From the NCBI RefSeq assembly GCF_900111685.1, contig NZ_FOHX01000005.1:558001-622000 (forward strand): a stretch of DNA of 64,000 nt. Reading direction: 5' to 3'. Of this stretch, positions 7,195 through 15,697 are shown piece after piece. The position numbers and the translations under genes were made by a program. Source of the DNA: Nonomuraea wenchangensis. GTDB lineage: Bacteria > Actinomycetota > Actinomycetes > Streptosporangiales > Streptosporangiaceae. The notes under the pieces were generated by a model that worked only from the letters and a program-made list of their open reading frames with translations, was not told where the DNA came from and made no database searches. Position 1 is the first letter of the stretch. The number at the start of each line of letters is the position of its first letter.

Positions 7195-7908
7195 GTGAGC
7201 ATGGAACACATCGCCCGGGACGCCGACATCGCCCCCGTCGCCGCGCTCATCGCCGACCCGACCCGGGCGGCCATCCTCACGGCGCTCCTCGACGGCCGCG
7301 CGCTCGCGGCGGGGGAGCTGGCCAGGGTCGCAGGGGTGAGCGCCGCCACCGCGAGCGCCCACCTGGCCAGGCTGCTCGACGGCCGGCTCGTGGACGTCGT
7401 CCGGCAGGGCCGCCACCGCTACTACCGCCTGTCCGGCCACGAGGTCGCCGAGGTCCTGGAGGTCCTCGCCAGGATCAGCGCCCGCCCGCCGGTCCGCTCG
7501 CTGCGCCAGTCCCGCCAGGCGCGGCTCCTGGAGGAGGCCCGCACCTGCTACGACCACCTCGCCGGACGGGCCGGCGTCGGGCTGCTCGACGGCCTGCGCG
7601 CCGGCGGCTTCTACGCCGGAGCCGACCTCACCGGCGAGGGCGAGCGGCTGCTGACCGGGCTCGGCGTGGACGTGGCGGGCGCGCGCGGCTCGCGGCGCAG
7701 GTTCGCCCCGGAGTGCCTGGACTGGACCGAGCGCCGCGCGCACCTCGGCGGGGCGCTCGGCGCGGCGGTCACGTACGCGCTGTTCGAGCGCGGCTGGTAC
7801 CGCCGGGGCACGGTCCCACGTGCGGTGATCCTCACCGACGAGGGCAGGGAAGGGCTGTCCGCGTTGTTCCCAAGTAAGGAGCTAACATCGCACACACCAG
7901 TTACCTGA
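7195..7908 (+). CDS. ArsR-type winged-helix transcriptional regulator
   Basis: A 237-residue regulator. The ArsR-like winged helix occupies residues about 12-85: ADPTRAAILTALLDG, then the recognition helix VSAATASAHLARL and the wing RQGRHRYYRLSG. The C-terminal 130 residues form an extra domain with Cys at CYDHLAG and ECLDW, longer than metal sensors of about 110 residues, so an organic ligand is as likely as a metal. GTG 7195 or ATG 7201 could start it. It ends 16 bp before the histidine ammonia-lyase gene and is almost certainly co-transcribed with it, suggesting control of histidine breakdown or autoregulation. Confidence 0.85.
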   Translation: MSMEHIARDADIAPVAALIADPTRAAILTALLDGRALAAGELARVAGVSAATASAHLARLLDGRLVDVVRQGRHRYYRLSGHEVAEVLEVLARISARPPVRSLRQSRQARLLEEARTCYDHLAGRAGVGLLDGLRAGGFYAGADLTGEGERLLTGLGVDVAGARGSRRRFAPECLDWTERRAHLGGALGAAVTYALFERGWYRRGTVPRAVILTDEGREGLSALFPSKELTSHTPVT

Positions 7909-7924
7909 CGAGGGAGTGCCCACC

Positions 7925-9475
7925 ATGCGCGACAACGGAGTCGTGGCCGTAGGCCCGGAGCCGCTGAGCTTCCAGGACGTGATCGACGTGGCCCGCCACG
8001 GTGCCGCGGTCAGGCTCACCGACGACGCCGTGGCCGCCATGGGCGCCGCCCGCCAGCGGGTGGACGAGCTGGCCGAGAGTCCTGTTCCCGCGTACGGAGT
8101 CTCGACCGGGTTCGGCGCCCTCGCCACCCGGCACATCGACCCGGCGCTGCGCGCGCAGCTCCAGCGCTCCCTCGTCCGCTCGCACGCGGCCGGCAACGGC
8201 CCCGAGGTCGAGACCGAGGTCGTGCGCGCCCTCATGCTGCTGCGCCTGCACACCCTCGCCACCGGCCACACCGGCATCCGCCCGGTCACGGCCAAGACCC
8301 TGGCCGCCCTGATCAGCGCCGGCCTCACCCCGGTCGTGCACGAGTTCGGCAGCCTCGGCTGCTCCGGTGACCTCGCCCCGCTCGCGCACGTCGCGCTCAC
8401 GCTCATGGGCGAGGGCGTGGTCCGCGACCGCGAAGGCGACCTCCGTCCCGCCGCCGAGGCGCTGAAGCAGGCCCGCATCGAGCCCGTCGAGCTGGCCGCC
8501 AAGGAGGGCCTGGCGCTCATCAACGGCACCGACGGCATGCTGGGCATGCTCGTGCTCGCCGTACACGACCTCACCCGCCTGGTCCGCACCGCCGACGTGA
8601 GCGCCGCCATGAGCGTCGAGGCGCTGCTCGGCACCGACCGCGTCTTCGCCCCGGAGCTGCAGGCGCTGCGCCCCCATCCCGGCCAGGCGAGCTCGGCCGC
8701 CAACATGGTGAAGGTGCTGCGCGAGTCGGGCATCATGGCCAGCCACCGCGACCCGGAGGCGTGCACCCGCGTCCAGGACGCCTACTCGCTGCGCTGCGCC
8801 CCGCAGGTCGCCGGCGCGGTCCGCGACACGCTCGCGCACGCCGCCACCGTGGCCGAGCGGGAGCTGGCCAGCGCCGTGGACAACCCGGCCGTGCTGGCCG
8901 ACGGCCGGGTGGAGTCCAACGGCAACTTCCACGGCGCGCCCCTCGCGTACGTGCTGGACTTCCTCGCCGTGGTCGCCGCCGACCTGGCCTCGATGTCGGA
9001 GCGGCGTACCGACCGGTTCCTCGACGTGGCGCGCAACCACGGGCTGCCCGCCTTCCTCGCCGACGACCCCGGTGTGGACTCCGGGCACATGATCGCCCAG
9101 TACACCCAGGCCGCGATCGTCTCCGAGCTGAAGCGCCTGGCGGTGCCCGCCAGCGTCGACTCCATCCCCAGCTCGGCCATGCAGGAGGACCACGTGTCCA
9201 TGGGCTGGTCGGCGGCGCGCAAGCTGCGCAGGTCGATCGACGGGCTCACCCGCGTGCTGGCGATCGAGGTGCTGACCGCCGCCCGCGCGCTCGACCTGCG
9301 CGCCCCGCTGGAGCCCGCGCCCGCCACGGCGGCCGTGGTGCGGGCGCTGCGCGAGACCGTCCCTGCCCCCGGGCCCGACCGGTTCCTGGCGCCGGAGATC
9401 GACGCCGCCGTCCGCCTGGTCGCCGACGGCGGCGTGGTCGCCGCGGTGGAGCGGGTCACCGGCCCCCTGGCGTGA
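7925..9475 (+). CDS. hutH: Histidine ammonia-lyase
   Basis: A 516-residue cytosolic MIO enzyme that deaminates L-histidine to trans-urocanate, the first step of histidine catabolism. Seen: catalytic Tyr57 in YGVSTGFGALA; the MIO-forming tripeptide at 146-148, here Cys-Ser-Gly rather than Ala-Ser-Gly, within GSLGCSGDLAPLAH; and the HAL-specific MQEDHVSMGW near 400. ATG 7925 has AGGGAG eight bases upstream; GTG 7916 overlaps that site and is less likely. It follows its presumed regulator at 16 bp. No hutU, hutI or formimidoyl-glutamate genes are nearby. Its 3' end overlaps the convergent fusion gene by 20 bp. Confidence 0.95.
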   Translation: MRDNGVVAVGPEPLSFQDVIDVARHGAAVRLTDDAVAAMGAARQRVDELAESPVPAYGVSTGFGALATRHIDPALRAQLQRSLVRSHAAGNGPEVETEVVRALMLLRLHTLATGHTGIRPVTAKTLAALISAGLTPVVHEFGSLGCSGDLAPLAHVALTLMGEGVVRDREGDLRPAAEALKQARIEPVELAAKEGLALINGTDGMLGMLVLAVHDLTRLVRTADVSAAMSVEALLGTDRVFAPELQALRPHPGQASSAANMVKVLRESGIMASHRDPEACTRVQDAYSLRCAPQVAGAVRDTLAHAATVAERELASAVDNPAVLADGRVESNGNFHGAPLAYVLDFLAVVAADLASMSERRTDRFLDVARNHGLPAFLADDPGVDSGHMIAQYTQAAIVSELKRLAVPASVDSIPSSAMQEDHVSMGWSAARKLRRSIDGLTRVLAIEVLTAARALDLRAPLEPAPATAAVVRALRETVPAPGPDRFLAPEIDAAVRLVADGGVVAAVERVTGPLA

Positions 9476-10673
9476 CCCGGGGCGGCAGCGCCACGATCAG
9501 GTCCACCTCCAGCAGCAGCCCCGGCATGAACAGCCGCGACACCTCCACCGTCGTGCTGGCCGGGGGCGTGCCCGTGATGAACTTGCGGCGCACCGCGCCG
9601 TGCTCGGCGCGGGCGTCCATGTCCGTCAGATACGTACGGATGAACGCGACGTCGCCGAACCCCGCCCCCTGGTCGGCGAGGATGCGCTCGATGACCCGGT
9701 AGACGTGCTCGGTCTGGGCCGCCATCGACCCCTCGCCGACGATCTCGCCGCGCTCGTCGAAGGCCGCCACCCCCGAGATGTAGAGCGTGTCGCCGGCCCG
9801 GACCGCGTGGGAGTACATCCCGTTCGTGGCCGGGACCGTCGCCAGGTTGAGCGGCACCGCCCGCCCGCCGGCCTGCTGGCCCTCTCCCACGTGGGTGGCG
9901 ATGGCGGTCAGGTCGCGCTCGCCCAGCCCGGCCGCCCGCGCCTCCTGCAGCCGGGAGCGGGCGGCCCCCGCCACGCTCGCGCCCTCCCACGCCCCCAGCT
10001 CCAGGTCCTTGGCGGCGTGGGCGAGGGAGTAGCGGGTCTCGGCGGCGGGCACGCGCAGCCGCTCGGCCAGCGCGCCCAGCGGGGTGAGCGCCAGCACGTC
10101 GAACAGCGCCTCGCGGTCCACGCCGTGCGCCTCCCCGTACGCCAGCGTCTCGGCGAGCAGCACCTGGGCGGGCACCAGCGCGTTCATCACGGCCAGTTTC
10201 ATGGCCGCGCCCGCGCCCAGCGGCCCGAGCTCGCGCACCGTGCCGAACACCGACAGCACCTCGCGACAGCGCGCCACGTCCACGCCGTCACCACCGGTCA
10301 GCCCGCCGGCCAGCCCGCCGGCCAGCACCGTCAGGGTGCCCTCGGCCGCCGGGCCGACGCTGCCCAGCACCGGCGCGTCCACCAGGCCCACCCCGGCCGG
10401 CAGCAGCGCGCGCAGCTCCCGCACCGCCTCCGGGCCGATGGTGGACATCTCGACCACCGTCGAGCCCGGCCGCAGCCCCGGCAGCGCCGCCGTCAGCACC
10501 TCGCGCACCGCCGCCGGATCGCTCAGCATCGTGATGACCAGATCCGCGCCGTCCACCGCCGCGGCGGCGGTGACGCCCGTGCCGCGCCGCCAGGTGGTGA
10601 CGTCGTGCCCGGCCGCCGCCAGCCGCCGGGCCATGGGGACGCCCATGCGTCCCTGTCCGAGAAAAGCAATCAT
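9456..10673 (-). CDS. 3-hydroxyisobutyrate-dehydrogenase-like / RidA fusion protein
   Basis: A single 405-residue frame joining two enzymes. Residues 1 to about 280 are a beta-hydroxyacid dehydrogenase: dinucleotide loop LGQGRMGVPMARRL, substrate segment DAPVLGSVGPA, and catalytic Lys in GAGAAMKLAVMN. Residues about 285-405 are a complete RidA/YjgF/UK114 domain (GMYSHAVRAGDTLYISG ... FIRTYLTDM ... STTVEVSRLFMPGLLLEVD). The RidA active-site Arg (in PARS-type motifs) is replaced, the sequence here being PPASTT, so it is not a canonical imine deaminase. No stop or frameshift separates the halves. It is divergent from a LysR gene at 10732 that likely controls it. Confidence 0.87.
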   Translation of the reverse strand: MIAFLGQGRMGVPMARRLAAAGHDVTTWRRGTGVTAAAAVDGADLVITMLSDPAAVREVLTAALPGLRPGSTVVEMSTIGPEAVRELRALLPAGVGLVDAPVLGSVGPAAEGTLTVLAGGLAGGLTGGDGVDVARCREVLSVFGTVRELGPLGAGAAMKLAVMNALVPAQVLLAETLAYGEAHGVDREALFDVLALTPLGALAERLRVPAAETRYSLAHAAKDLELGAWEGASVAGAARSRLQEARAAGLGERDLTAIATHVGEGQQAGGRAVPLNLATVPATNGMYSHAVRAGDTLYISGVAAFDERGEIVGEGSMAAQTEHVYRVIERILADQGAGFGDVAFIRTYLTDMDARAEHGAVRRKFITGTPPASTTVEVSRLFMPGLLLEVDLIVALPPRVTPGGR

Positions 10674-10731
10674 GCGGGCCAGTGAAGCGGTAAGTCCGGT
10701 ATTCCACCACCGACTAGATTGCATGCCAGCC

Positions 10732-11652
10732 ATGCTTGACACGAATGCCTTCGACGCCGCCGCGCTCCGCCTCCTCGACGAGGTCGCGCGGAGCGGATCC
10801 TTCACCGCCGCCGCCGAGCTGCTCGGCCACACCCAGTCCGCAGTCTCGCGCCGCGTCGCCGCACTCGAACGGGCCGCCGGCGGGCCGCTGTTCGAACGGC
10901 TGCCCCGCGGCGTCCGGCTCACCCCGGCGGGGGCCGCCCTGCACCGGCACGCCGTCGCCGTGCTCGACCGGCTGGAACGGGCGGGGGAGGAGCTGGCCGC
11001 CCTGCACGCGGGCCGGGGCGGCACGCTGCGGCTGGGCGCGTTCGCCACCGCGAACGTGGACCTGGTGCCCGGCACGCTCAGACGCTTCGCCGCCCGCCGC
11101 CCCGGCGTCGAGCTGCGCCTGGTCGAAGGGCTGACCACGAAGCTGCTGGCGCGCCTGCGCGCCGGGGCGCTGGACGCCGCCGTCGTCAGCGACTACCCGG
11201 CGGGGCTGCCCGCCGCGGACGCGGGCCGCCTGGTGCCGCTGCGCGAGGACCGCCTGCTGGTCGCCCTGCCCACCGGGCACCGGCTGGCCGCCGAGGCCGA
11301 GGTGGACCTGCGCGACCTGGCCGGGGAGACGTGGATCGAGGCCGCCCCGCGCGGCCAGCCGACGCTGCTGCTCGCCGCGTGCGCCGCCGCCGGGTTCGCG
11401 CCGCGCGGCGGGCTGCGGGTGGCCGAATGGACCGGCAAGTTCGGCTTCGTCGCCGCCGGGCTCGGCGTGACGCTCGTGCCCGAGCTGGCCGCCCGCGCCG
11501 TACCGGCCGGACTGGTGCTGCGGCCCCTGCGCGGGCAGGCCCCCGCGCGCAGGGTGTACGCGGCCCTGCCGGAAGACCCCCTCCCCGCCGCGCTGGAATT
11601 CGTCCGGCTCCTGGAAGAATGGGAACTGTGTACGACGCATTCGCCCACTTAG
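10732..11652 (+). CDS. LysR family transcriptional regulator
   Basis: A 306-residue LTTR. The N-terminal HTH is ALRLLDEVARSGSFTAAAELLGHTQSAVSRRVAALER, followed by the linker helix and a periplasmic-binding-like effector domain (about 90-295). ATG 10732 gives MLDTNAF; ATG 10723, three codons upstream, is also possible and lies two bases after a TAGATT box. It is divergent from the dehydrogenase-RidA fusion at 10673, and the 58-bp gap should hold their shared operator. The 3' end overlaps the next gene (pabB-like), so read-through into folate or aminobenzoate genes is plausible. Confidence 0.9.
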   Translation: MLDTNAFDAAALRLLDEVARSGSFTAAAELLGHTQSAVSRRVAALERAAGGPLFERLPRGVRLTPAGAALHRHAVAVLDRLERAGEELAALHAGRGGTLRLGAFATANVDLVPGTLRRFAARRPGVELRLVEGLTTKLLARLRAGALDAAVVSDYPAGLPAADAGRLVPLREDRLLVALPTGHRLAAEAEVDLRDLAGETWIEAAPRGQPTLLLAACAAAGFAPRGGLRVAEWTGKFGFVAAGLGVTLVPELAARAVPAGLVLRPLRGQAPARRVYAALPEDPLPAALEFVRLLEEWELCTTHSPT

Positions 11653-12632
11653 GTCATAGGTTGGCCACCGGGCTTCGGGACGTGACCACCGATCTCGCCG
11701 CGCTCGACGGCGAGGGCTGGTGGGCCGTCGTCGTCGACTACGAGGGCAAGGTGACGTGCGCGCGCTTCGACCAGGTGCGCCCCGCGCCGCTGCCCCGTCC
11801 CGCCGTGCCCTGGCACGGTCCAAAGCCGGACGAGTGGCGCAGCTCTCTCGACCGGGACGCCTACGAGCGCGGCGTACGCGCCATCCGCGCCCTCATCGAG
11901 CGCGGCGAGGTCTACCAGGCCAACCTGTGCCGGATCCTGACCGCCCCGCTGCCGCCCGCCGCCGACCCGCTCGCCCTGGCCGCCCGGCTCGCCGAGGGCA
12001 ACCCCGCCCCGTACGGCGGGGTGGTCCGCGTCCCCGGCCTCAGCGTGGTGACCGCCTCGCCCGAGCTCTACCTCGCGCGCGACGGCGACGTCGTCGAGTC
12101 CCGGCCGATCAAGGGCACCGGCGTCACCGCCGCCGACCTGCTGCCGAAGGACCACGCCGAGAACGTCATGATCGTCGACCTGGTCCGCAACGACCTCGGC
12201 CAGGTGGCCGCCGTCGGCTCGGTCGAGGTGCCGGAGCTGTGCGTGGTCGAGGAGCACCCCGGGCTGGTCCACCTCGTCTCGACCGTACGCGCCAGGCTCG
12301 CGCGCGGGGTCGGCTGGCCGGAGCTGTTCGCCGCGACGTTCCCGCCGGGATCGGTCACGGGAGCCCCCAAATCGTCCGCGCTGCGCATCATCAACGAGCT
12401 CGAAGCCGCGCCTCGGGGCCCGTACTGTGGCACGGTGGGCTGGGTCGACGCCGACAGACGCACGGCGGCGCTGGCCGTCGGCATCAGAACCTTCCAGATC
12501 TCGGCAGGCGAGATCCGGTTCGGCACGGGAGCGGGCATCACCTGGGGCAGCGATCCCCAGCGCGAATGGCTCGAGACCGAGCTCAAAGCAGCCAGGCTCA
12601 TAGCCCTGGCATCCACAGGAGGAAACGAATGA
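11628..12632 (+). CDS. pabB: Aminodeoxychorismate/anthranilate synthase component I-like, chorismate-binding enzyme
   Basis: A 334-residue chorismate-utilising enzyme, probably making 4-amino-4-deoxychorismate for folate or a PABA-derived product. C-terminal chorismate-binding signatures are present: ESRPIKGTG, VMIVDLVRNDLGQV, FPPGSVTGAPK and GAGITWGSDPQREW. The N-terminal region is shorter than in full-size PabB or TrpE (about 450-500), as in many compact PabB proteins. GTG 11628 is chosen for its GGAAG at 10 bases; ATG 11619 is an alternative. It overlaps the LysR end by about 25 bp and the pabC start by 4 bp. No glutamine amidotransferase subunit is adjacent. Confidence 0.85.
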   Translation: MYDAFAHLGHRLATGLRDVTTDLAALDGEGWWAVVVDYEGKVTCARFDQVRPAPLPRPAVPWHGPKPDEWRSSLDRDAYERGVRAIRALIERGEVYQANLCRILTAPLPPAADPLALAARLAEGNPAPYGGVVRVPGLSVVTASPELYLARDGDVVESRPIKGTGVTAADLLPKDHAENVMIVDLVRNDLGQVAAVGSVEVPELCVVEEHPGLVHLVSTVRARLARGVGWPELFAATFPPGSVTGAPKSSALRIINELEAAPRGPYCGTVGWVDADRRTAALAVGIRTFQISAGEIRFGTGAGITWGSDPQREWLETELKAARLIALASTGGNE

Positions 12633-13459
12633 ACATCCCTGTCTGGGTCAACGGGGAGCTGATCGACCCCGCGCAGGCCACCGTCTCGGTCTTCGACCAC
12701 GGGCTCATGGTCGGCGACGGCGTCTTCGAGACCATCAAGCTCGTGCACGGCCGGTCGTTCGCGCTCACCCGGCACCTCGACCGCCTCAAGCTCTCGGCCC
12801 AGCGGATGGACCTGCCGGAGCCGGACGTCGCCGCCATCGCCGACGGCATCGGCCGCCTCCTGGAGCAGGCCCCCGACTGGGCGCTCGGCCGCATCCGGGT
12901 CACCTACACCAGCGGCCCCGGCCCCCTCGGCTCCGACCGCGGCAACGAGGGCACCACGACGGTCGTCATCGTGGACGAGCAGAAGCCGTTCCCCGCCACC
13001 GCGAACGTCACCGTCGTCCCCTGGCCGCGCAACGAGCGCGGCGCGCTCTCCGGCGTCAAGAGCACCTCCTACGGCGACAACGCCAAGGCCCTCCTGTACG
13101 CCAAGAAGCGCGGCGGCGGCGAGGCCGTCTTCGGCAACCTCGCCGGCAACCTGTGCGAGGGCACCGGCTCCAACGTCTTCCTCGTCCTCGACGGGCGCCT
13201 GGTCACCCCCACCCTGGAGGCCGGCTGCCTGGCGGGCGTGACCCGCGGGCTGGTGCTGGAGTGGTTCGGCGGGGAGGAGACCGACATCCCGCTGTCGGCC
13301 CTGTACGAGGCCGAGGAGGCGTTCCTCACCTCCACCACGCGCGACGTGCAGCCGATCAAGCTCGTGGACGACACCGAGCTGCCGATCGCCCCCGGCCCGA
13401 TCACCAGCAAGGCCATGAGGGTCTTCGCCGAGCGCGCCGCCTCCGACCTGGACCCGTGA
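12629..13459 (+). CDS. pabC: Aminodeoxychorismate lyase / class IV aminotransferase
   Basis: A 276-residue fold-type IV PLP enzyme. GEL...VFDHGLMVGDGVFETIKL is the family N-terminus. The PLP lysine lies in KSTSYGDNAKALLYAKK, and the phosphate-binding NLCEGTGSNVFLV follows. Placed immediately after the pabB-like gene with an ATGA overlap and a GGAGG ribosome site, it most likely converts aminodeoxychorismate to PABA plus pyruvate. D-amino-acid or branched-chain transamination cannot be excluded from sequence alone. The operon ends at the hairpin 13474-13506. Confidence 0.87.
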   Translation: MNIPVWVNGELIDPAQATVSVFDHGLMVGDGVFETIKLVHGRSFALTRHLDRLKLSAQRMDLPEPDVAAIADGIGRLLEQAPDWALGRIRVTYTSGPGPLGSDRGNEGTTTVVIVDEQKPFPATANVTVVPWPRNERGALSGVKSTSYGDNAKALLYAKKRGGGEAVFGNLAGNLCEGTGSNVFLVLDGRLVTPTLEAGCLAGVTRGLVLEWFGGEETDIPLSALYEAEEAFLTSTTRDVQPIKLVDDTELPIAPGPITSKAMRVFAERAASDLDP

Positions 13460-13473
13460 CCGGCGTGAGCCCT

Positions 13474-13506
13474 GGCCCCGGCCGCGCGTCCGGCGCGGCC
13501 GGGGCC
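13474..13506. terminator. Bidirectional hairpin terminator
   Basis: Perfect 14-bp stem GGCCCCGGCCGCGC / GCGCGGCCGGGGCC with a five-base loop, between the convergent pabC-like gene and the LVIVD lipoprotein gene. There is no long T run, as is common in this GC range. Confidence 0.75.
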
Positions 13507-13511
13507 TCGCC

Positions 13512-14900
13512 TCAGTAGCTCTTCTGGGTCTGGACGTTGAAGTCGTCCATCTTGACCTTCTTGGCGGGGTTCGTGAGCGGGTCGTCGATCTCCAGGACGT
13601 CCAGGCCCTCCATGATGTCGCTGGAGTAGATGTAGCCGTTGTAGTAGTAGGCCGACCAGGAGCCCGCGATGGCCGGAGGCTTGTGCGGGCCGCGCTCGAA
13701 GAAGCCGATCTCCTTCGGGGCGGAGGAGTCGGTGAAGTCCCAGACCGACACGCCGCCCTGGTACCACGCCTGGACCATGATGTCCTTGCCCGGCACCGGG
13801 ATCAGCGAGCCGTTGTGGGCCACGCAGTTCTCGTCCTGCTGCTGCTCACGGTCGATCTTGAAGTAGCCGCGCAGCTCCAGCCTGTCGTTCACCAGGTCGT
13901 ACACCGCGTTCGCGCCCTTGGTGCGCGGCGTGTTGCGGTCGCAGGTGGCCTGGCCGCCGCCGCCGAGCTCGTCGCTGAAGACGACCTTGGTCGCGTCGTT
14001 GTTGAACGTCGCCGAGTGCCAGATCGAGAAGTTCTCGGTGTCGGTGAGCTGCTGGAGCACCTTCGGCCGTACCGGGTCGGCGATGTCGAGCAGCACCCCG
14101 TCGCCGAAGCAGGCGGCCGCGGCCAGCTTCTTCTCCGGGTAGGCGGTGATGTCGTGGCAGCCCGAGAGCATCTCGTCGTGCTGGCGCTCGGGGAAGATGT
14201 CGGGCTTGGCCACCACCCGCGCCGACTGCGGCGCCTGCATCGGGATCTCCACGATCTGGATCAGCTCGTGGGGCGGCGGGCAGGTCCGCGACTCGGGCTC
14301 GGGGCCGGGGGAGGAGACGTAGACGTACAGCGTCTCGCCGGCGGGCACCATCGTGTGCGTGTGCGAGCCGCAGTCGGTCGCGACGGCGCCGACGTAGCGC
14401 GGGCTGGCCTTGTCGCTCACGTCGAAGATGCGCAGCCCTTCCCAGGCGGGCTCGTCGTCGTCCGCGTCGCACTCCGGGCCGGAGACCGGCTCGTCGACGG
14501 AGAGGATCAGCAGGTTCCGGTAGATCGACACGTCGTTCTGCTGGCCGGGGCAGGCCACCTGGGTGACGGTCTTGGGGTTCTTCGGGTCGCTGATGTCATA
14601 GATGGCGAAACCGCCGAAGTTGCCCTGAAAGGCATAGTCGCCCTGGAAGGCGAGGTCGGTGTTGATGTCGTCCCGGCCGTCGAACGGGGCGGTCCTCGGC
14701 ACCTGCGCGACCTGCTTGACGTTGTCGCTGGTGGTGACGCCGTCCCCGGCCGGGGCTCGGTCCCCTGGAGCGCTGGTCTCCTGCTGGGAGGTGGCTGAGC
14801 TCGCCGGCTCCCCTGAGGCCGACGGGCCGCCCGCGCACGCGGCGGTCAGCAGCAGCATCGCCGCGACAGACGCCGCTCCGCGCAGCTTGGCAGAGATCAA
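13512..14900 (-). CDS. LVIVD-repeat beta-propeller lipoprotein
   Basis: A 462-residue exported protein. The signal sequence ends in the lipobox LTAAC (Cys at about 22), followed by a Ser/Gly/Ala-rich linker and then a propeller made of LVIVD-type repeats such as FAIYDISDPKNPK, LRIFDVSDKASPRYVG, LLDIADPVRPK, VSVWDFTDSSAPKEIG and LDVLEIDDP. It likely sits on the outer face of the membrane and has a binding role. The TTG start at 14900 has AGGGG eight bases upstream. It is divergent from a DUF305 lipoprotein across only 30 bp, so the two promoters overlap and the genes are probably co-regulated. Confidence 0.85.
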   Translation of the reverse strand: MISAKLRGAASVAAMLLLTAACAGGPSASGEPASSATSQQETSAPGDRAPAGDGVTTSDNVKQVAQVPRTAPFDGRDDINTDLAFQGDYAFQGNFGGFAIYDISDPKNPKTVTQVACPGQQNDVSIYRNLLILSVDEPVSGPECDADDDEPAWEGLRIFDVSDKASPRYVGAVATDCGSHTHTMVPAGETLYVYVSSPGPEPESRTCPPPHELIQIVEIPMQAPQSARVVAKPDIFPERQHDEMLSGCHDITAYPEKKLAAAACFGDGVLLDIADPVRPKVLQQLTDTENFSIWHSATFNNDATKVVFSDELGGGGQATCDRNTPRTKGANAVYDLVNDRLELRGYFKIDREQQQDENCVAHNGSLIPVPGKDIMVQAWYQGGVSVWDFTDSSAPKEIGFFERGPHKPPAIAGSWSAYYYNGYIYSSDIMEGLDVLEIDDPLTNPAKKVKMDDFNVQTQKSY

Positions 14901-14930
14901 CGCGCATTCCCCTTTGTCTCGTAGCTCACT

Positions 14931-15632
14931 ATGGAAGGTATGTCAGCAGGTTCGCGGCCGCGTACGGCATTCATCACAGTTAAGGCGCTTTCGGTGCTCG
15001 CCGCCTGCGTTGCCTGCGTCCTCTCCACCGCCGCCTGCGCCGCCGAGGACGTACGCCAGCCGTCCGCGATCGGCACCGACGCGCCCGTGATCGTGCCGGG
15101 CAGCCCGGGGTCGCCCGCGCGGACCGCGACGCCGGGGGAGCGGGTGGGCCGGACGCCGCGGCCGACCGTGGCCGCCGACGTACGCTTCGCGGAGGCGATG
15201 ATCCCGCACCACCGGCAGGCGCTGGAGATGACCTCACTGGTCGAGGAGCGCACGACGACGGACGTCGTACGCAGGGTCGCCCGCGCGATCACCGCCGCCC
15301 AGACCCCCGAGATCAGGGCGATGACGAGCTGGCTCGCCGACCTGGGCCGCCCCGCCCCCGCCGGGCACGACCACACCTCCATGGGCCCCGGCTACGGGAT
15401 GGCTTCCGAGGAGGAGCTGAACGCGCTGCGGGCCGCCCGCGGCGACGTCTTCGACCGCCTGTTCCTCCAGCTCATGACCCGCCACCACGAGGGCGCCGTG
15501 AAGATGGCCAAGGAGGAGTTGACCGGAGGCCGCGACCACCGCATGCGGCTGCTGGCCAAGGACGTCTACTCGGGACAGAGCATCGAGATCGCCCGCATGC
15601 GCGCGGCCATGACGTCCCTGCCGGCCTCCTGA
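14931..15632 (+). CDS. DUF305 domain lipoprotein
   Basis: A 233-residue exported protein. The basic N-terminus and hydrophobic segment end at a lipobox-like STAAC (about residue 36). The DUF305 domain has its two diagnostic histidine motifs: FAEAMIPHHRQALEM near residue 85 and FLQLMTRHHEGAVKMAKEE near 183. These histidine pairs are thought to bind metal, and family members occur near copper-handling genes. GHDHTSMGP adds further His/Met ligands. ATG 14931 or 14940 starts it. It is divergent from the LVIVD lipoprotein. A perfect terminator follows at 15643. Confidence 0.88.
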   Translation: MEGMSAGSRPRTAFITVKALSVLAACVACVLSTAACAAEDVRQPSAIGTDAPVIVPGSPGSPARTATPGERVGRTPRPTVAADVRFAEAMIPHHRQALEMTSLVEERTTTDVVRRVARAITAAQTPEIRAMTSWLADLGRPAPAGHDHTSMGPGYGMASEEELNALRAARGDVFDRLFLQLMTRHHEGAVKMAKEELTGGRDHRMRLLAKDVYSGQSIEIARMRAAMTSLPAS

Positions 15633-15642
15633 GACGGCATGC

Positions 15643-15676
15643 GAAGGGGCGGGCCCGCGGACGGGCCCGCCCCTTC
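15643..15676. terminator. Bidirectional hairpin terminator
   Basis: Perfect 15-bp stem GAAGGGGCGGGCCCG / CGGGCCCGCCCCTTC with loop CGGA, between the convergent DUF305 and SsgA-family genes. The stem ends GAA...TTC would give a short U tract on either strand. Confidence 0.82.
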
Positions 15677-15697
15677 GGCGGTCTGTCTAGTGGTGTC

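Noticed and set aside
7925..12632. A natural-product cluster based on an MIO aminomutase
   Set aside because: The MIO enzyme carries the HAL-specific QEDHVSMG block and lacks neighbouring PKS/NRPS genes. The pabB/pabC pair fits aminobenzoate/folate supply.
11628..12632. TrpE (anthranilate synthase) or salicylate synthase
   Set aside because: Translational overlap with a class IV aminotransferase/lyase gene and the compact size favour a PabB-type role, though activity alone would settle it.
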